Assembly (NCBI GenBank): GCA_963751695.1
Contig: CAVVVP010000002.1
Coordinates: 186,001-250,000, forward strand
From: SZUA-22 sp963751695
GTDB lineage: Bacteria; Bacteroidota; Ignavibacteria; Ignavibacteriales; Melioribacteraceae
Length of the DNA stretch: 64,000 bases
Direction: 5' to 3'
The stretch's first letter is position 1, and every line of letters starts with the position of its first letter. Shown in pieces: positions 1-10,014 of this stretch. Position numbers and translations under genes: made by a program. The notes under the pieces are model-generated. The model saw only the letters and a list, made by a program, of their open reading frames with translations, did no database searches and was not told the origin of the DNA.

Positions 1-290
1 TGATCGTGGATGAAAACATATTCACCCTTAGCTTCTTTAAAACCACGATTATATGCTTGAACTTGCCCACAATCATCATTAATAATCAACTTGATTCGAG
101 GATCAATAAAAGATTTAATTATATTCAACGATAAATCGGTAGAACAGTTTTCAATTATCAAAAATTCAAGATTTTTATAGGTCTGGTTTAAAACGCTTTC
201 AATAGCCTCTTGTAGAAATCTCTCCCCATTATGAACTGGCATTACAACTGAACAGAATATTTCTTGTCTTTCAATCTGAGTGATAGACAT
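1..290 (-). CDS. Family 2 glycosyltransferase, N-terminal part, runs off the window
   Basis: Reading the minus strand from an ATG at 290 gives an open frame to the window edge. After about 14 residues it has the typical GT2 start: a beta strand (SVVMPVHNGE), then ESVLNQTYKNLEFLIIEN with Asp in the STD turn, and later QAYNRGFKEAKGEYVFIHD, the nucleotide-sugar binding half of a GT-A fold. The C-terminal part lies outside the window. Its start overlaps the 3' end of the next upstream glycosyltransferase by 20 bases, so the two are co-transcribed and probably translationally coupled. Donor and acceptor sugars cannot be told. It likely adds a sugar to the surface glycan made by this cluster. Confidence 0.85.
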   Translation of the reverse strand, partial: MSITQIERQEIFCSVVMPVHNGERFLQEAIESVLNQTYKNLEFLIIENCSTDLSLNIIKSFIDPRIKLIINDDCGQVQAYNRGFKEAKGEYVFIHD

Positions 291-1215
291 ATAAGTCGTT
301 AAATTTTAAATTTCCAAAACCATATTCTCTCTGTACCTCTTCTAATACAGGTTCTCTTCTATCTCGAACTGAATAAATCACTGGGAGTAATGACAATAAA
401 GTTTTAAAATAGGAACTAAGAAATCCTAGTTTCAGAGCTATATAAAGTTTACTCAATACTAGCTTACCGGAATACTTCAAAAAATGTTTTGTGCTAAAAT
501 GAAGAAACTGATATATAAAATAGCTTCTAAATGTATGCTCAAACCTCCTTTCATTTATAAACAGTTTTACTTTGTGCTTCCCTTTTCTTTGTTGAAGAGA
601 ATATAAATGAACTACTTTATATTGTGGTTCATACAATATTTTAAATCCCTTATTACGTGCCCTGATAGAAAATTCCAACTCATTGAAATAAAGAAATATT
701 TTCTCCTCAAATCCACCTAGGTCCAGAAATGTTTTCTTATTAATAAGTGCCCCACAACCAATAAAACCTAGTGAGCTAATAATTTTACCATTACTCTCAT
801 TATACTCATACCAATTTTCAATTATATTAAAACGGGAATTGAAAATGGTAAATCCAATTACTGCAATCGTATCATCAGCAATAATTCTATTTATCCCAGC
901 TTCAATTGTCCCAAATTCGGGATAACTATCATCATCCAATACTAAAACATACTCACCTTTGGCTGCTTCAAAACCTTTGTTCCAGCCAGCAATACCAATG
1001 TTTTGCTCAAGCTCGATTAAGTTTACATTTAGGAATTCGTTTTTGACCATTTCTTGGGTACCATCGGAAGATGCATTATCAACAACAATTACTTCAATAT
1101 TTTTGTAATCTTGTTCAAAAACTTTATTTAAAGTAATTCTTAATTCATCCCTCCTATTAAAGGAAAGGATATTTACTGTTACTAGTGGATTACTATTTGT
1201 TAGCTCATTATCCAT
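271..1215 (-). CDS. Family 2 glycosyltransferase (rhamnosyltransferase-like)
   Basis: A 314-residue cytosolic or membrane-associated glycosyltransferase. Residues about 10-110 form a GT-A nucleotide-binding fold: VTVNILSFNRRDEL, then VIVVDNASSDGTQE, then GWNKGFEAAKGEYVLVLDDDS, where the DDD is the expected metal- and donor-binding DxD element. The middle (FIGCGALINKKTFLDLGGF and EELEFS-like FNELEFSIRARNKGF) matches the acceptor half of the GT2 subfamily that contains rhamnosyl- and other O-antigen transferases. The C-terminus has a hydrophobic stretch that may touch the membrane. Its ATG overlaps the stop of the galactopyranose mutase gene by 8 bases. The family call is firm; the actual sugar is unknown. 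Confidence 0.88.
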   Translation of the reverse strand: MDNELTNSNPLVTVNILSFNRRDELRITLNKVFEQDYKNIEVIVVDNASSDGTQEMVKNEFLNVNLIELEQNIGIAGWNKGFEAAKGEYVLVLDDDSYPEFGTIEAGINRIIADDTIAVIGFTIFNSRFNIIENWYEYNESNGKIISSLGFIGCGALINKKTFLDLGGFEEKIFLYFNELEFSIRARNKGFKILYEPQYKVVHLYSLQQRKGKHKVKLFINERRFEHTFRSYFIYQFLHFSTKHFLKYSGKLVLSKLYIALKLGFLSSYFKTLLSLLPVIYSVRDRREPVLEEVQREYGFGNLKFNDLYVYHSD

Positions 1216-2296
1216 AAATTTCTAAAACTCTTCCGGTAACCTGGTCCATATTGTAATATTTATACTCCGCCAACCTACCTAACAAATCTAACAGTTTTCA
1301 ATTTTTTCGATTCAATGTAAATATTTATTATTAAAACTACTATTGTCATCATTAGGAATTGGATAGTAAGGTTCACCTTCACTGGTAGGAAATTCTTTAC
1401 TGATTGTTGTGATATTTGAGTTCTGCCCAGTTAAATATCTTGTGTTCAATGGTCCTAGTAAAGTCACTTGATCATCTGTATAGTTTATTTGAGCAACTTC
1501 TTGGAACTTTTCTTTTTTGATAATTCTCCCATTCAAATTTAATTGAGCGGTAAGGAAGTTTGCCGTATTTATAATCAAAGAAATAGTCAATCGGGCCAGT
1601 ATAGATCATTTTATCAAATTTAATATCCTCAATAATATCTTTATAATCTCTATTCAATACAACTTCAATATTTTTATGAGCAAGAATTTTCTCAAACATT
1701 TTTGTATAACCATCCTTTGGCATATACTGGTACTTATCAGTAAAATAGCGATCATCTGTGTTTGTTCTGACAGGAATTCTTCCACAAACTGATGGTGCAA
1801 GTTCACTCGGATCTAAAGCCCATTGCTTTTTTGTAAAATGCTTAAAGAACTTTTCATACAGATCATAACCAACTTGATTAACAATAATATCCTCTGAATT
1901 TCGAATGGGATTTCTTTTTTCTCTAACACCCTCATAAAATTTCTTTACTTCATCATCTGTATTAAAGTTTTTCTTATAGAGTTTATTTATTGTCGTTCTA
2001 TTGATAGGAATTGGAAATAGTTCCCCATTCAAATTTGCCAAAACTTTATGTTCGTATTTTCTCCACTCGGTAAATTGAGAAAGGTAATCAAATACTTTTT
2101 TACTGTTAGTATGAAAAATATGAGGCCCATATCGATGAACTAAAATTCCATGTTCATCATATTCATCATATGCATTACCTCCAATATGATTTCGCTTTTC
2201 GACAACAAGAACTTTCTTATTATGTTGGGATGCAAATCTTTCTGCAGCAACAGAACCAGCAAAACCAGCACCTACTATTAGATAATCATATTTCAT
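1208..2296 (-). CDS. glf: UDP-galactopyranose mutase, frameshifted in the 3' third
   Basis: Flavoenzyme that converts UDP-galactopyranose to UDP-galactofuranose for surface glycans. The N-terminus has the FAD GxGxxG motif (YDYLIVGAGFAGSVAAER) and a GGNAYDEYDEHGILVHRYGPHIFHT block diagnostic of Glf; KQWALDPSELAPSVCGRIPVR follows. The clean frame from 2296 breaks at about 1512 in a run of six A (five would restore the frame). The family C-terminus is then found across frames: KEKFQEVAQINYTDD, FTRTIEHK, NITTISKEFPTSEGEPYYP, and finally GRLAEYKYYNMDQVTGR up to a stop at 1208. The reconstructed length of about 362 residues is normal for Glf. About five single-base indels lie in the last 400 bases; I read them as sequence errors. 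The neighbouring flippase and glycosyltransferases support galactofuranose use. Confidence 0.9.
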
Positions 2297-2330
2297 TCAG
2301 ATAAAAATCCGCTCATTTTTGTTTATGAAA

Positions 2331-3557
2331 TCAAAGAATTTTTCTTGAATGCTTTGTGAACAAGTAAAAAACTCCTAAAAATACTACAACTTCTGATAGA
2401 ACCGTTGCAAATGCCGCCCCATTATACGAATACTCAGGTATCAGTATAATATTTAGAATTATATTTGCTATGGCGCCGAGAGTAATTGCCACAGCGTATT
2501 GTCTCTGCAGACCCCAAACAGTTAAAGGATTTCCGAAGAAAACATTTACACCGATTACAGCAACATTCAAAGCAATAATCGTTAATGCCAGCACTCCGCT
2601 AATATACATATCTCCAAAAACAATTTTCATGATCGGTGCAGCATAAATGAATAATATTGTTGCGATCAACACTGAACTAAGTAATAGCATAGTTCCATAT
2701 TTTATCAACGAATCCAATAATTTTTCCTTATTATCAACTCTTGAGATCGATGGAAGCATAATTTTAACTATTACGCTTATTGGTAGTATACCAAGCATGA
2801 ATATTTTATAAACAGCATTATAAATTCCAACCTCAGTTTCTGTTTTTATTGCACCCAGCATTACCATATCCAAATTATAATAAATTGAGATCATAAATGC
2901 TGAAATTACCAATGGGAATGATTCACCGATCAAGTTTTTTATGAATGCAAAATCAAGATTCCATCTAAACTTTTCGAATATGTTAGAGTATTTGATCAGC
3001 ATCCAAACTGAGGTTATTAGATTCGAAACAACGAAGATTATTATTACATAAAGGACATCTGAAAAATCTTTGACAAGCAAGAGAACGAACAATAGGTTAA
3101 TTAAGTTCTGTCCAATAATTCGCATCGAAAGATACTTTATCTTTTCTGTCGCTTGGAATACAAAATCAAGAGTGAGAGATCGTACTAGTAGATTGAGTCC
3201 TAAAAGTAGAATTGCTGCTTGTTGTATTGAGGATATATCGATCACCAAAACAATAAATGCTAGAATTAAGTACATAATTATAGAAAACAGAATCCGAAAT
3301 GATAAAACACCATTGACATACTTTTCAATGACGCTCTTATCTTGCGCGATCTTTTTAATGCTTATCGTATCCATTCCTAGATCTATAAAAAGGAGAAAAT
3401 ATGAGATGAATGCAGTAGCAAATCCGATAATTCCAAATCCATCTGGAGTGATAACTCTAGCAAGATAGATAGTAGTAAAGAATGCGATAAGTTTACTTAG
3501 TAGTTCTGCAGAAGCAAGAGATACGAAATTTTTTAATATGGTTTTCCAGCTTTGCAA
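2331..3557 (-). CDS. Wzx-type polysaccharide flippase
   Basis: A 408-residue integral membrane protein of the MOP superfamily (polysaccharide_synt family), which moves lipid-linked oligosaccharide units across the inner membrane. The N-terminus WKTILKNFVSLASAELLSKLIAFFTTIYLARVITPDGFG is the usual first amphipathic and TM segment with the A-R-x-L/I-x-P-x-x-F/Y-G pattern. About 12 hydrophobic segments follow, and a GIYNAVYKIF stretch typical of this family is present around residue 245. It is a little shorter than typical Wzx (420-480). The gene lies directly upstream of glf with a 34-base gap, so it belongs to the same transcript. I did not assign a symbol because several subfamilies share this pattern. 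Confidence 0.88.
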   Translation of the reverse strand: MQSWKTILKNFVSLASAELLSKLIAFFTTIYLARVITPDGFGIIGFATAFISYFLLFIDLGMDTISIKKIAQDKSVIEKYVNGVLSFRILFSIIMYLILAFIVLVIDISSIQQAAILLLGLNLLVRSLTLDFVFQATEKIKYLSMRIIGQNLINLLFVLLLVKDFSDVLYVIIIFVVSNLITSVWMLIKYSNIFEKFRWNLDFAFIKNLIGESFPLVISAFMISIYYNLDMVMLGAIKTETEVGIYNAVYKIFMLGILPISVIVKIMLPSISRVDNKEKLLDSLIKYGTMLLLSSVLIATILFIYAAPIMKIVFGDMYISGVLALTIIALNVAVIGVNVFFGNPLTVWGLQRQYAVAITLGAIANIILNIILIPEYSYNGAAFATVLSEVVVFLGVFYLFTKHSRKIL

Positions 3558-3584
3558 TTAGATAGGATGTTTTTCCTTTAAAAT

Positions 3585-4802
3585 CTATTTCTTAACTAAC
3601 CATGTTTCGGGATTTTGATAGTTTCGATCATTCCATATCTCGAAATGAACGATGTGACCTTCAAGACTTTCGTTTACATATCCAAGTTGAGTACCTGCAT
3701 TTACTACATCCCCTTCATTAACAAGGATATCAACTATGTGGCCATATACAGTTCTGTACTCACCTTTGTGAGTAATTATAATAATACTACCGAAACCTGG
3801 AATCCAATCGATAACTGAAACAACACCTTGTGCGACAGCAAATACATTTTCTTTTGGATTTGATTCAATATCAATTCCATAGTTTAAGGTAACTGTCTTA
3901 AGACTTTGATTTTTATTTTCTCCAAACTCTCTTACAACCTTACCGCTCGCTACAGGCCAGCTCATAGTGCCCTTAAGGTCCGTGAACGTCTCAAAATTAG
4001 AGTAATCAAATTGAGGAATTGTCGAGCTGACAGTTTCACCTTTGATGCTCTCTTCATGCCCTTTTATTTTTCTCTCCCTTTCAGCTTCAATAAGTCTTGC
4101 TATTCGAGTCTTAATTTCAATCTCGAATTTTCGTTTCTCATCTATCTCTTTTTCAACACTTGATTGGTTCTTTCGCAGTTGTGCTATTAAATTATTTCTT
4201 TCTTTCTCACTGGCTGCAAGTCGTTTTTGTTCTTTCCTTTTCTCAAGTACGACCTTATGCTTTTTATTATTTTCAACTTCTAGAATTTCAGTTTTTTGTT
4301 CCAATTCAAGTTTGCTGGTTTTCAGCAATTCCAATCTTTCTTCATTTTTATCTGTAATGTAGTTTAAGTATTTATATCTAACTACTGCCTGATTAAACGA
4401 ATCAGATTGAATAAGAAAGCTTAACTTGGAATCGGAAGAATTCATATAAAGCCATTTAATATATCGAGCATAGTCGCTTTGGAGTTCCTCCATCTCTGCT
4501 TTTATTTTCTTTATCTCAGCAGTTAGTGTTTTAATCTTTTTATCTAACTGCTTCTCTTCCCTTCTATGCTTCTGGATAACTTTGTTCAGCAAGTGTGATT
4601 GATGATTTATATTCTCCAGCATCTTTACAGATTCCTTTTCATCTTTCTTCATCTCAGAAAGACCGGATTGGAGATTTTTTATATCAGATTGGATCTTGGC
4701 AAGCTCGGAGTTATTCTTGCTGATTTGGTTTGTAGATTGGGCATAAATTGATGTCGATACGAGAAGTATAAAAATAATCGTATGTGAAAATACTTTTACC
4801 AT
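3585..4802 (-). CDS. EnvC-like LytM-domain protein, degenerate peptidase
   Basis: A 405-residue exported protein: signal peptide at residues 1-21 (ending IYA-Q), a long coiled coil from about 24 to 250 with many heptad-like charged residues, then a LytM/M23 domain at about 280-405. This is the arrangement of EnvC/NlpD-type activators of septal cell-wall amidases. The zinc ligands look degenerate: the HxxxD motif reads NYGID, and the HxH before the FE pair reads IVHFE, so only one His of the pair is left. I infer an activator, not an active endopeptidase. Its start overlaps the stop of the lipoprotein gene by 7 bases, placing it last in a three-gene operon. Confidence 0.85.
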   Translation of the reverse strand: MVKVFSHTIIFILLVSTSIYAQSTNQISKNNSELAKIQSDIKNLQSGLSEMKKDEKESVKMLENINHQSHLLNKVIQKHRREEKQLDKKIKTLTAEIKKIKAEMEELQSDYARYIKWLYMNSSDSKLSFLIQSDSFNQAVVRYKYLNYITDKNEERLELLKTSKLELEQKTEILEVENNKKHKVVLEKRKEQKRLAASEKERNNLIAQLRKNQSSVEKEIDEKRKFEIEIKTRIARLIEAERERKIKGHEESIKGETVSSTIPQFDYSNFETFTDLKGTMSWPVASGKVVREFGENKNQSLKTVTLNYGIDIESNPKENVFAVAQGVVSVIDWIPGFGSIIIITHKGEYRTVYGHIVDILVNEGDVVNAGTQLGYVNESLEGHIVHFEIWNDRNYQNPETWLVKK

Positions 4803-5590
4803 TTAATAACTTTTACATCAGATGGAAGTCTAATTGCCAAAGTACCAATTGGCTCATTTACTTCGACATATTTGTATTCAATTCTTATGCTCTCGTTGTT
4901 CACCTTATTAACAACCGTTGAGCTAAAAGGGATAGGGACTTCACTATACTCTTCAAACTTTGTGTAATCTCCTTCGAATAATTCTTCATTCATCATTGTT
5001 GTCACAGAATAATTTACTATTGCAAGATTTTCTTTGTTGATTTCATACTTGCTTTTCTTGTTTCCCAATGTGTCCACATATAACAACTGATACGAATCTC
5101 CTTCGGTTTCATAAATGTTTGGTTCGCTTCGTAGCTTATCGGTTAGGTTAACCGCACCAGCAAAAGCATCCACCAATTCGTTGAAGGTTAGATCGATTCT
5201 AAAAATGCTTTTAAGAACTCGATCATTGTTTTCACCAGTGTAGGCTTTGTTTTTGAGCGCGTCATAGAACATAAAGTTTCGTTTTGTAATTAATCCTTGT
5301 GCAAGGTCAATTCCAAATGGGCCATAAATTGAAATCTTAATTGAGTCTGGTTTCTTAACAGCAATTTCAAAACTTGTTTTCCCCTCGAATGTTTTACTGT
5401 TAATATGGAGTACACCTTTACCCTCGAATGTTTTTATAGATCTTCTATTTCCTTCTAACTTTCTTATTAATCTATCAGCTGGCAAAACTTTTTTGGAAGA
5501 GACGGTTTTCTCAGTACTACATGAAGTGATTACTATTGCACTAAATAACACGATTGAGAAATAAAAATAAACTCTGCTCATTAATATCAA
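4796..5590 (-). CDS. LolB-like outer-membrane lipoprotein (DUF4292 type)
   Basis: A 264-residue lipoprotein. A hydrophobic N-terminus ends in a lipobox (VITSCS, Cys at about residue 24). The mature part begins with a helical stretch (LIRKLEGNRRSIKTFEGKGVLHI) and continues as beta strands such as DSIKISIYGPFGIDLAQGLITKRNFMFYDA, a pattern seen in DUF4292 proteins of Bacteroidota, which resemble LolB/LolA folds. I infer a role at the outer membrane, perhaps in lipoprotein or lipid handling, but this is only fold-level. It sits between the TPR lipoprotein gene (4-base overlap) and the EnvC-like gene (7-base overlap), so the three are probably translated together. Confidence 0.8.
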   Translation of the reverse strand: MILMSRVYFYFSIVLFSAIVITSCSTEKTVSSKKVLPADRLIRKLEGNRRSIKTFEGKGVLHINSKTFEGKTSFEIAVKKPDSIKISIYGPFGIDLAQGLITKRNFMFYDALKNKAYTGENNDRVLKSIFRIDLTFNELVDAFAGAVNLTDKLRSEPNIYETEGDSYQLLYVDTLGNKKSKYEINKENLAIVNYSVTTMMNEELFEGDYTKFEEYSEVPIPFSSTVVNKVNNESIRIEYKYVEVNEPIGTLAIRLPSDVKVIKW

Positions 5591-7389
5591 CTCTTATTTA
5601 ATTTTTCTTGAACTTCAGTCAGCGTTGGATCTTTGTCAAGTGCTTTTCTCCAATACTCAACTGCCTTATCACTCTTATTCATTTTATCGTATATATCTGC
5701 AAGATGATCGAACAATACTGCATTATCACTATCCTGTTCAATTGCTTTTATAATATACTCTTCAGCTTTTGTATATTCCCCAAGTTTATAATAAACCCAA
5801 CCGATTGTATCCAAGTAAGAAGAATTTTCTGGATCTTTCTCTATAGCGAATTGAGCTAACTTCAATGCTCTATCTAACTGCAATTCTCTTTCTGACAATG
5901 AGTATGCATAGTTATTGGCAATTAGCGGATTTTCTGGATCAACATTTAGTGCTTCTTCATATAGTGAATCACTCTGCTCAAAATCACCTTGACCATCATA
6001 GATCATAGCCAGAGTACTTAAAGCCTGTATATTTGTTGAATCTAAATAGAGTACTTTTTCAAGATAAACTACAGCTGCATCATTTCTGCTTTGCTGGTTA
6101 AGCGCAAAACCATAAGCGTTTAGTGCCGTAAGATCGTTAGGATTTAATTTTACTGCATGCTCTAGCGCACGCGCTGCTCCCTCAATATCATTTTGCTGAG
6201 ACAGTGCAAGGCCAAGAATTAGATTGTCAATAAAATCGTCAGGAAATTTCTGCACTGCTTTTTTCATTTCAACTGCAGCCTGCTCAAACTCTTGAGCCTC
6301 GAAGAGAAGAATTCCTAATCGATTCCATAACTGAGGATTCCATGGTGCATCATCAGTTGAAGATTTAAAATAGAATATAGCTAGCGAATCATTATCCTCT
6401 TCTGCAGCAATCTCTCCAAGATAAGCCTTAACTTGCCAATCTGTTGAGTCCTTTTCAATCTCATGAAGTACATTTTTTGCGATTGGTATTATTGAAGAGT
6501 CCTTCGCAGCTTCTGCTACAAAGTTTGCGGCAATTCTCTTTTTCGATTCAAACGGAATTCGATCAGACTGAATTATTTTTTGATATTCAGTTGAAGCTTC
6601 CTCCCATCGCTGCTCTTGCACCATTGCGTTTCCTTTGTACTCTATCAAACTTAAGTCATCAGGAAACATTACAAGAGCATCATCAATCATGATTAAAGCT
6701 TTGTCCGTTTTCTTAGTTTTGAGATAAGATTCTATCAGAAGTTTTTGAAGACGGAGATCAGAAGGATTAAGCGCTACCAGTTCCTCAACCGTTTCAATCG
6801 TGTTGTCAACATTCCCCATTCTTTCATTTAAGTCCGCAATTTTTACTAGAACACTCCATTCTGGTCCAGTGAGCCTAAGCAACGTTTCATATATTTTTAA
6901 AGCTTCAAGAGGTTTCTGTGCTTCATAAACTTGACCTAAACTAAAGTATGATTGGTAATGAGTTGAATCTAATGAGATAACTTTCTTAAATACTCCCTCA
7001 GCTGAATCGGGTTGCTGAGCAAGTTTATAAATATTTCCAAGCAAAAAGTTATATTCTACATCATCTGGTGCTAGATCTACAGCAGATTTCGAATGCTTTA
7101 GCGACTGAGGCAGTTTATTCAGAATTAAATAATCTTTACTGAGAGCATAATGTATCCCGGCTTGTTCATCAAGAGAAAGCGCTTCTTGATACTCTAATAT
7201 GGCCGAAGGATATTGACCTTTCAGGTCATAGATAGCACCTGAAATAAAATGATCCTGAGCCAGATTTTTATCGATCTGAGAAGGTTCATTTTTCGGTTCA
7301 CTGACCCTTGCTGATTCTTGGCTTATACTTGCTGAACAGCCAATTAGAACAAGTGAAGAAAACAGTATTATTTGTAGGAATAACTTCAT
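5587..7389 (-). CDS. TPR-repeat lipoprotein
   Basis: About 600 residues. I prefer the ATG at 7389 (MKLFLQ) to the one at 7422 because it directly opens a signal peptide with lipobox LVLIGCSAS. The rest is almost wholly tetratricopeptide repeats, about 13-15 copies of 34 residues with the usual W/L-G-Y-A-F-A-P positions, for example AIYDLKGQYPSAILEYQEALSLD near the start and IGWVYYKLGEYTKAEEYIIKAIEQD near the end. Such proteins act as scaffolds in the periplasm, often at the outer membrane. It leads the operon with the LolB-like and EnvC-like proteins, which suggests an envelope assembly role; no partner can be named from sequence. Confidence 0.88.
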   Translation of the reverse strand: MKLFLQIILFSSLVLIGCSASISQESARVSEPKNEPSQIDKNLAQDHFISGAIYDLKGQYPSAILEYQEALSLDEQAGIHYALSKDYLILNKLPQSLKHSKSAVDLAPDDVEYNFLLGNIYKLAQQPDSAEGVFKKVISLDSTHYQSYFSLGQVYEAQKPLEALKIYETLLRLTGPEWSVLVKIADLNERMGNVDNTIETVEELVALNPSDLRLQKLLIESYLKTKKTDKALIMIDDALVMFPDDLSLIEYKGNAMVQEQRWEEASTEYQKIIQSDRIPFESKKRIAANFVAEAAKDSSIIPIAKNVLHEIEKDSTDWQVKAYLGEIAAEEDNDSLAIFYFKSSTDDAPWNPQLWNRLGILLFEAQEFEQAAVEMKKAVQKFPDDFIDNLILGLALSQQNDIEGAARALEHAVKLNPNDLTALNAYGFALNQQSRNDAAVVYLEKVLYLDSTNIQALSTLAMIYDGQGDFEQSDSLYEEALNVDPENPLIANNYAYSLSERELQLDRALKLAQFAIEKDPENSSYLDTIGWVYYKLGEYTKAEEYIIKAIEQDSDNAVLFDHLADIYDKMNKSDKAVEYWRKALDKDPTLTEVQEKLNKS

Positions 7390-7483
7390 ATAACTCAATA
7401 ATTTAACTAGAAAAAATATCATTAAGTTGTTTTAATAACAAGGCAAAAAGATAAGACATCTGGAAATTCTAGTTATAAAATCT

Positions 7484-8444
7484 TTAGTAAAGAACATCAT
7501 CGTCAATTGTTTCTAAAAGATTAAGATAGCTGTGATATCTCTGGATATCAATTTCACCTTCTTCAACAGCCTCAACAACTGCACATCCTGGTTCATGAAA
7601 ATGCGTGCATGTGTTAAACTTACAATCGTTTATGAATGTTTCAAATTCTTTAAAATAGTGAGCAAGATCTTGCTTAATAATTCCGTATGGTGCAAATTCC
7701 CTTATTCCGGGAGTATCAATCACAGCTGTGTTATCACCAACATCGTTAAGAATCGCAGAGACAGTTGTGTGTTTTCCTTTTTGGGTTGAAGCACTTACAT
7801 CCCCAATTTTCAGATTAAGATTAGGATAAAGACTATTCAGAAGGGATGATTTACCAACTCCAGACTGTCCGCAAAATAGATTTGTCTTTTTTGACAAGAT
7901 CTCTTTCAGCTCATACAAACCTTCATTTTGTGTAACAGAAGTCAATTTCACGTTGTATCCAATTTCGGAATATAGTTCCACCCATTCTAAGTATTCAACT
8001 AGATCTAGCAAATCAGTTTTATTTATTACTATGATAACATCGGTTTTAGAACTTTCTGCTCCCACTAATATTCTATCAACTAATCGATTATTAAACTTTG
8101 GATTCAAAACTGAAGTGATAACAACAACATTATCCAGATTTGATGCTATTATCTGTTCAAGTCTTTCCCCTCGCCCAGCAGTTCCTTTTAATTTAATCGC
8201 TTTTCTAGAAAAATAATTTTTGCGGTCTAGAATTTTATTTACTACTCCGCTTCCGTCCTGATTTCTTGAAAACCTTATTCGATCTCCAACTGCCGCTATA
8301 TCAAGGATATATTGCTTATCTTGTTTTAGATGAAATTTCTTTTTGAATTTACCAGGCAGGCTGCAAAGAATTTCATTTCCCTCATCATCGATTACGTAGT
8401 AATCTTTGCTCTCTATCTTAAAAACTCTACCTAGAATTTTTCAA
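7484..8444 (-). CDS. rsgA: Ribosome small-subunit-dependent GTPase A
   Basis: Circularly permuted GTPase that helps mature the 30S subunit. In the permuted order I see NKTD (G4), CGQSGVGKSSLLNSL (G1 P-loop) and DTPGIREF (G3), followed by the C-terminal zinc site C-x4-C-x-H-x5-C (CKFNTCTHFHEPGC). The N-terminal OB fold reads in one open frame further upstream: GRVFKIESKDYYVIDDEGNE through RKAIKLKGTAGRGERLEQIIASNLDNVVVITS. That frame contains no ATG, GTG or TTG until 8107, deep inside the protein. The natural start is probably the TTG at 8444, reached if one A is removed from the run of five A at 8437-8441. About 318 residues, normal for RsgA. Confidence 0.92.
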
Positions 8445-8512
8445 CCTTGATTTTGATTTTTAACACAAAGGTAAAGATACATCGATCGGAACTACATTTC
8501 AACTGTCGCTAA

Positions 8513-9967
8513 TTAAAACATTATAGTGGTTGTTAAGAGAACTGTATGAGAATCTATTTTTTGATTAACTCTAGATACATTTTCACCATAATTATCCCCA
8601 TAAGTTTCCCAGAATCCATAAGAATAAGCAACATCAAACTTTAAAGCTTGTCCAGCAATAATTCCGGCTCCAAAGGTAAGATAAACTCTATCAAAATTTT
8701 CTGGATCATTTTCATATGGCGAAGGAAGATACATCAATCCTGCCCTACCTCTAATTTCAGTGAAGGGGATTGTCACTTCAGCTCCTAGATTATAATTTAC
8801 AACAGGTCGAAAGTTTTCCTTTATAATCTTATTGTTACCGCTAATAAGATCCTTTGTTAAATTTCCCGAAAACGCCATCTGCGAATAATCTATAAAAGTT
8901 GCCTGTACACTTAAATTTACAAGAGAAAGATCCAAAGATGCCCCCAGTGAAAACTCAGGCGGTGTTGTGATCTCATACTCCAAATAACTTGTGCTGGGAT
9001 CTAAGCTGATTTCATAATTTCTATCGAATAAACTATATCCATCAAGGTAATAATCTTCTTTGATATTATACTTTGTACTCAATTTTGCAGAGCCGCCAAT
9101 TGAGAGAATGCTAATCCATTTGAATGCGAAACCAAATCTCCACTCCCAAGCATCCATATTCCAAGAGAGAATATCATTGAAATGAAATGTCTGAAATCCT
9201 GCGGTATTTGGGTCGAGAGGATCAGTAGGTTGCGAATAATGTCCATTAATGTCATCCTCATAATACTCACGATCACCTCCGAAGCTACCAGATAAGTAGT
9301 TCGCGCTAAATCCAAAGAAAACATCTTTTGCAACTTCCATACCTGATCCAAATGAATATCGGTTGATTCCCCCATCACTATAAATTATTCCGCTTTGGTT
9401 CAATCTGCCATTAATTATGGTTGTGTCCTTAATATATTCATCATCCTGATCGTAAAGAGGATAACTCAATCCCAAAAGAAATGGAACGTCATCATTTGTT
9501 GAAGTGAGGTCTTGAATCATTGAATTATTATTGGGATTAAAACCATTAAATTCTAATGTAGAAGTGAAATCTTTATCCTTTTGATAACCAAAAGCAAATG
9601 CAAGACTTCCTCTGGTCGCTGGGGTTTTATATATAAATCCAAACTGACTGAATTCAGTTGCTGTATTCTTATTGTAACTTGTATTTCCGAAAAATTTAGA
9701 TGTGTTTTCGTAGTTTCGATAATAAAGACTTCCAGTAATCTGACTCTTATCTGCCATCGCTAAACCTGCGGGATTAAACAATACTGAAGAATAATCATTC
9801 CCATGAGATACATAGCTATTACCCATACCAAGTGCTCTAGCATTTGAAATTATACCGGGAATTGTCAATCTTAGAGCATCGTTCGAATTTTGCCCAAGAG
9901 TTAGAATATTAAGTATCATAACAAGTGTAAAAATTGATTTGGATATATTTATCGCATGGTTTTTCAT
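8513..9967 (-). CDS. Outer-membrane beta-barrel, OmpP1/FadL-type
   Basis: A 484-residue outer-membrane protein with a signal peptide (MKNHAINISKSIFTLVMILNIL, cut near LGQ). The mature start, NARALGMGNSYVSHGNDYSSVLFNPAGLAM, is the conserved N-terminal hatch/first-strand element of OmpP1/FadL/TodX-like transporters (A-x-A-M-G-x-A, then NPAG). The rest shows alternating beta strands and aromatic girdles and ends in an aromatic residue (TTIMF), as expected for BAM insertion. Members carry hydrophobic compounds; in this phylum many relatives are of unknown substrate. It stands alone between rsgA and the Ser-rich protein. The family call is good, the substrate is not known. Confidence 0.82.
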   Translation of the reverse strand: MKNHAINISKSIFTLVMILNILTLGQNSNDALRLTIPGIISNARALGMGNSYVSHGNDYSSVLFNPAGLAMADKSQITGSLYYRNYENTSKFFGNTSYNKNTATEFSQFGFIYKTPATRGSLAFAFGYQKDKDFTSTLEFNGFNPNNNSMIQDLTSTNDDVPFLLGLSYPLYDQDDEYIKDTTIINGRLNQSGIIYSDGGINRYSFGSGMEVAKDVFFGFSANYLSGSFGGDREYYEDDINGHYSQPTDPLDPNTAGFQTFHFNDILSWNMDAWEWRFGFAFKWISILSIGGSAKLSTKYNIKEDYYLDGYSLFDRNYEISLDPSTSYLEYEITTPPEFSLGASLDLSLVNLSVQATFIDYSQMAFSGNLTKDLISGNNKIIKENFRPVVNYNLGAEVTIPFTEIRGRAGLMYLPSPYENDPENFDRVYLTFGAGIIAGQALKFDVAYSYGFWETYGDNYGENVSRVNQKIDSHTVLLTTTIMF

Positions 9968-10014
9968 TTTAATTTTCTCTTAGGAATAATTAACCATTAA
10001 AAGCAATTATTAAA

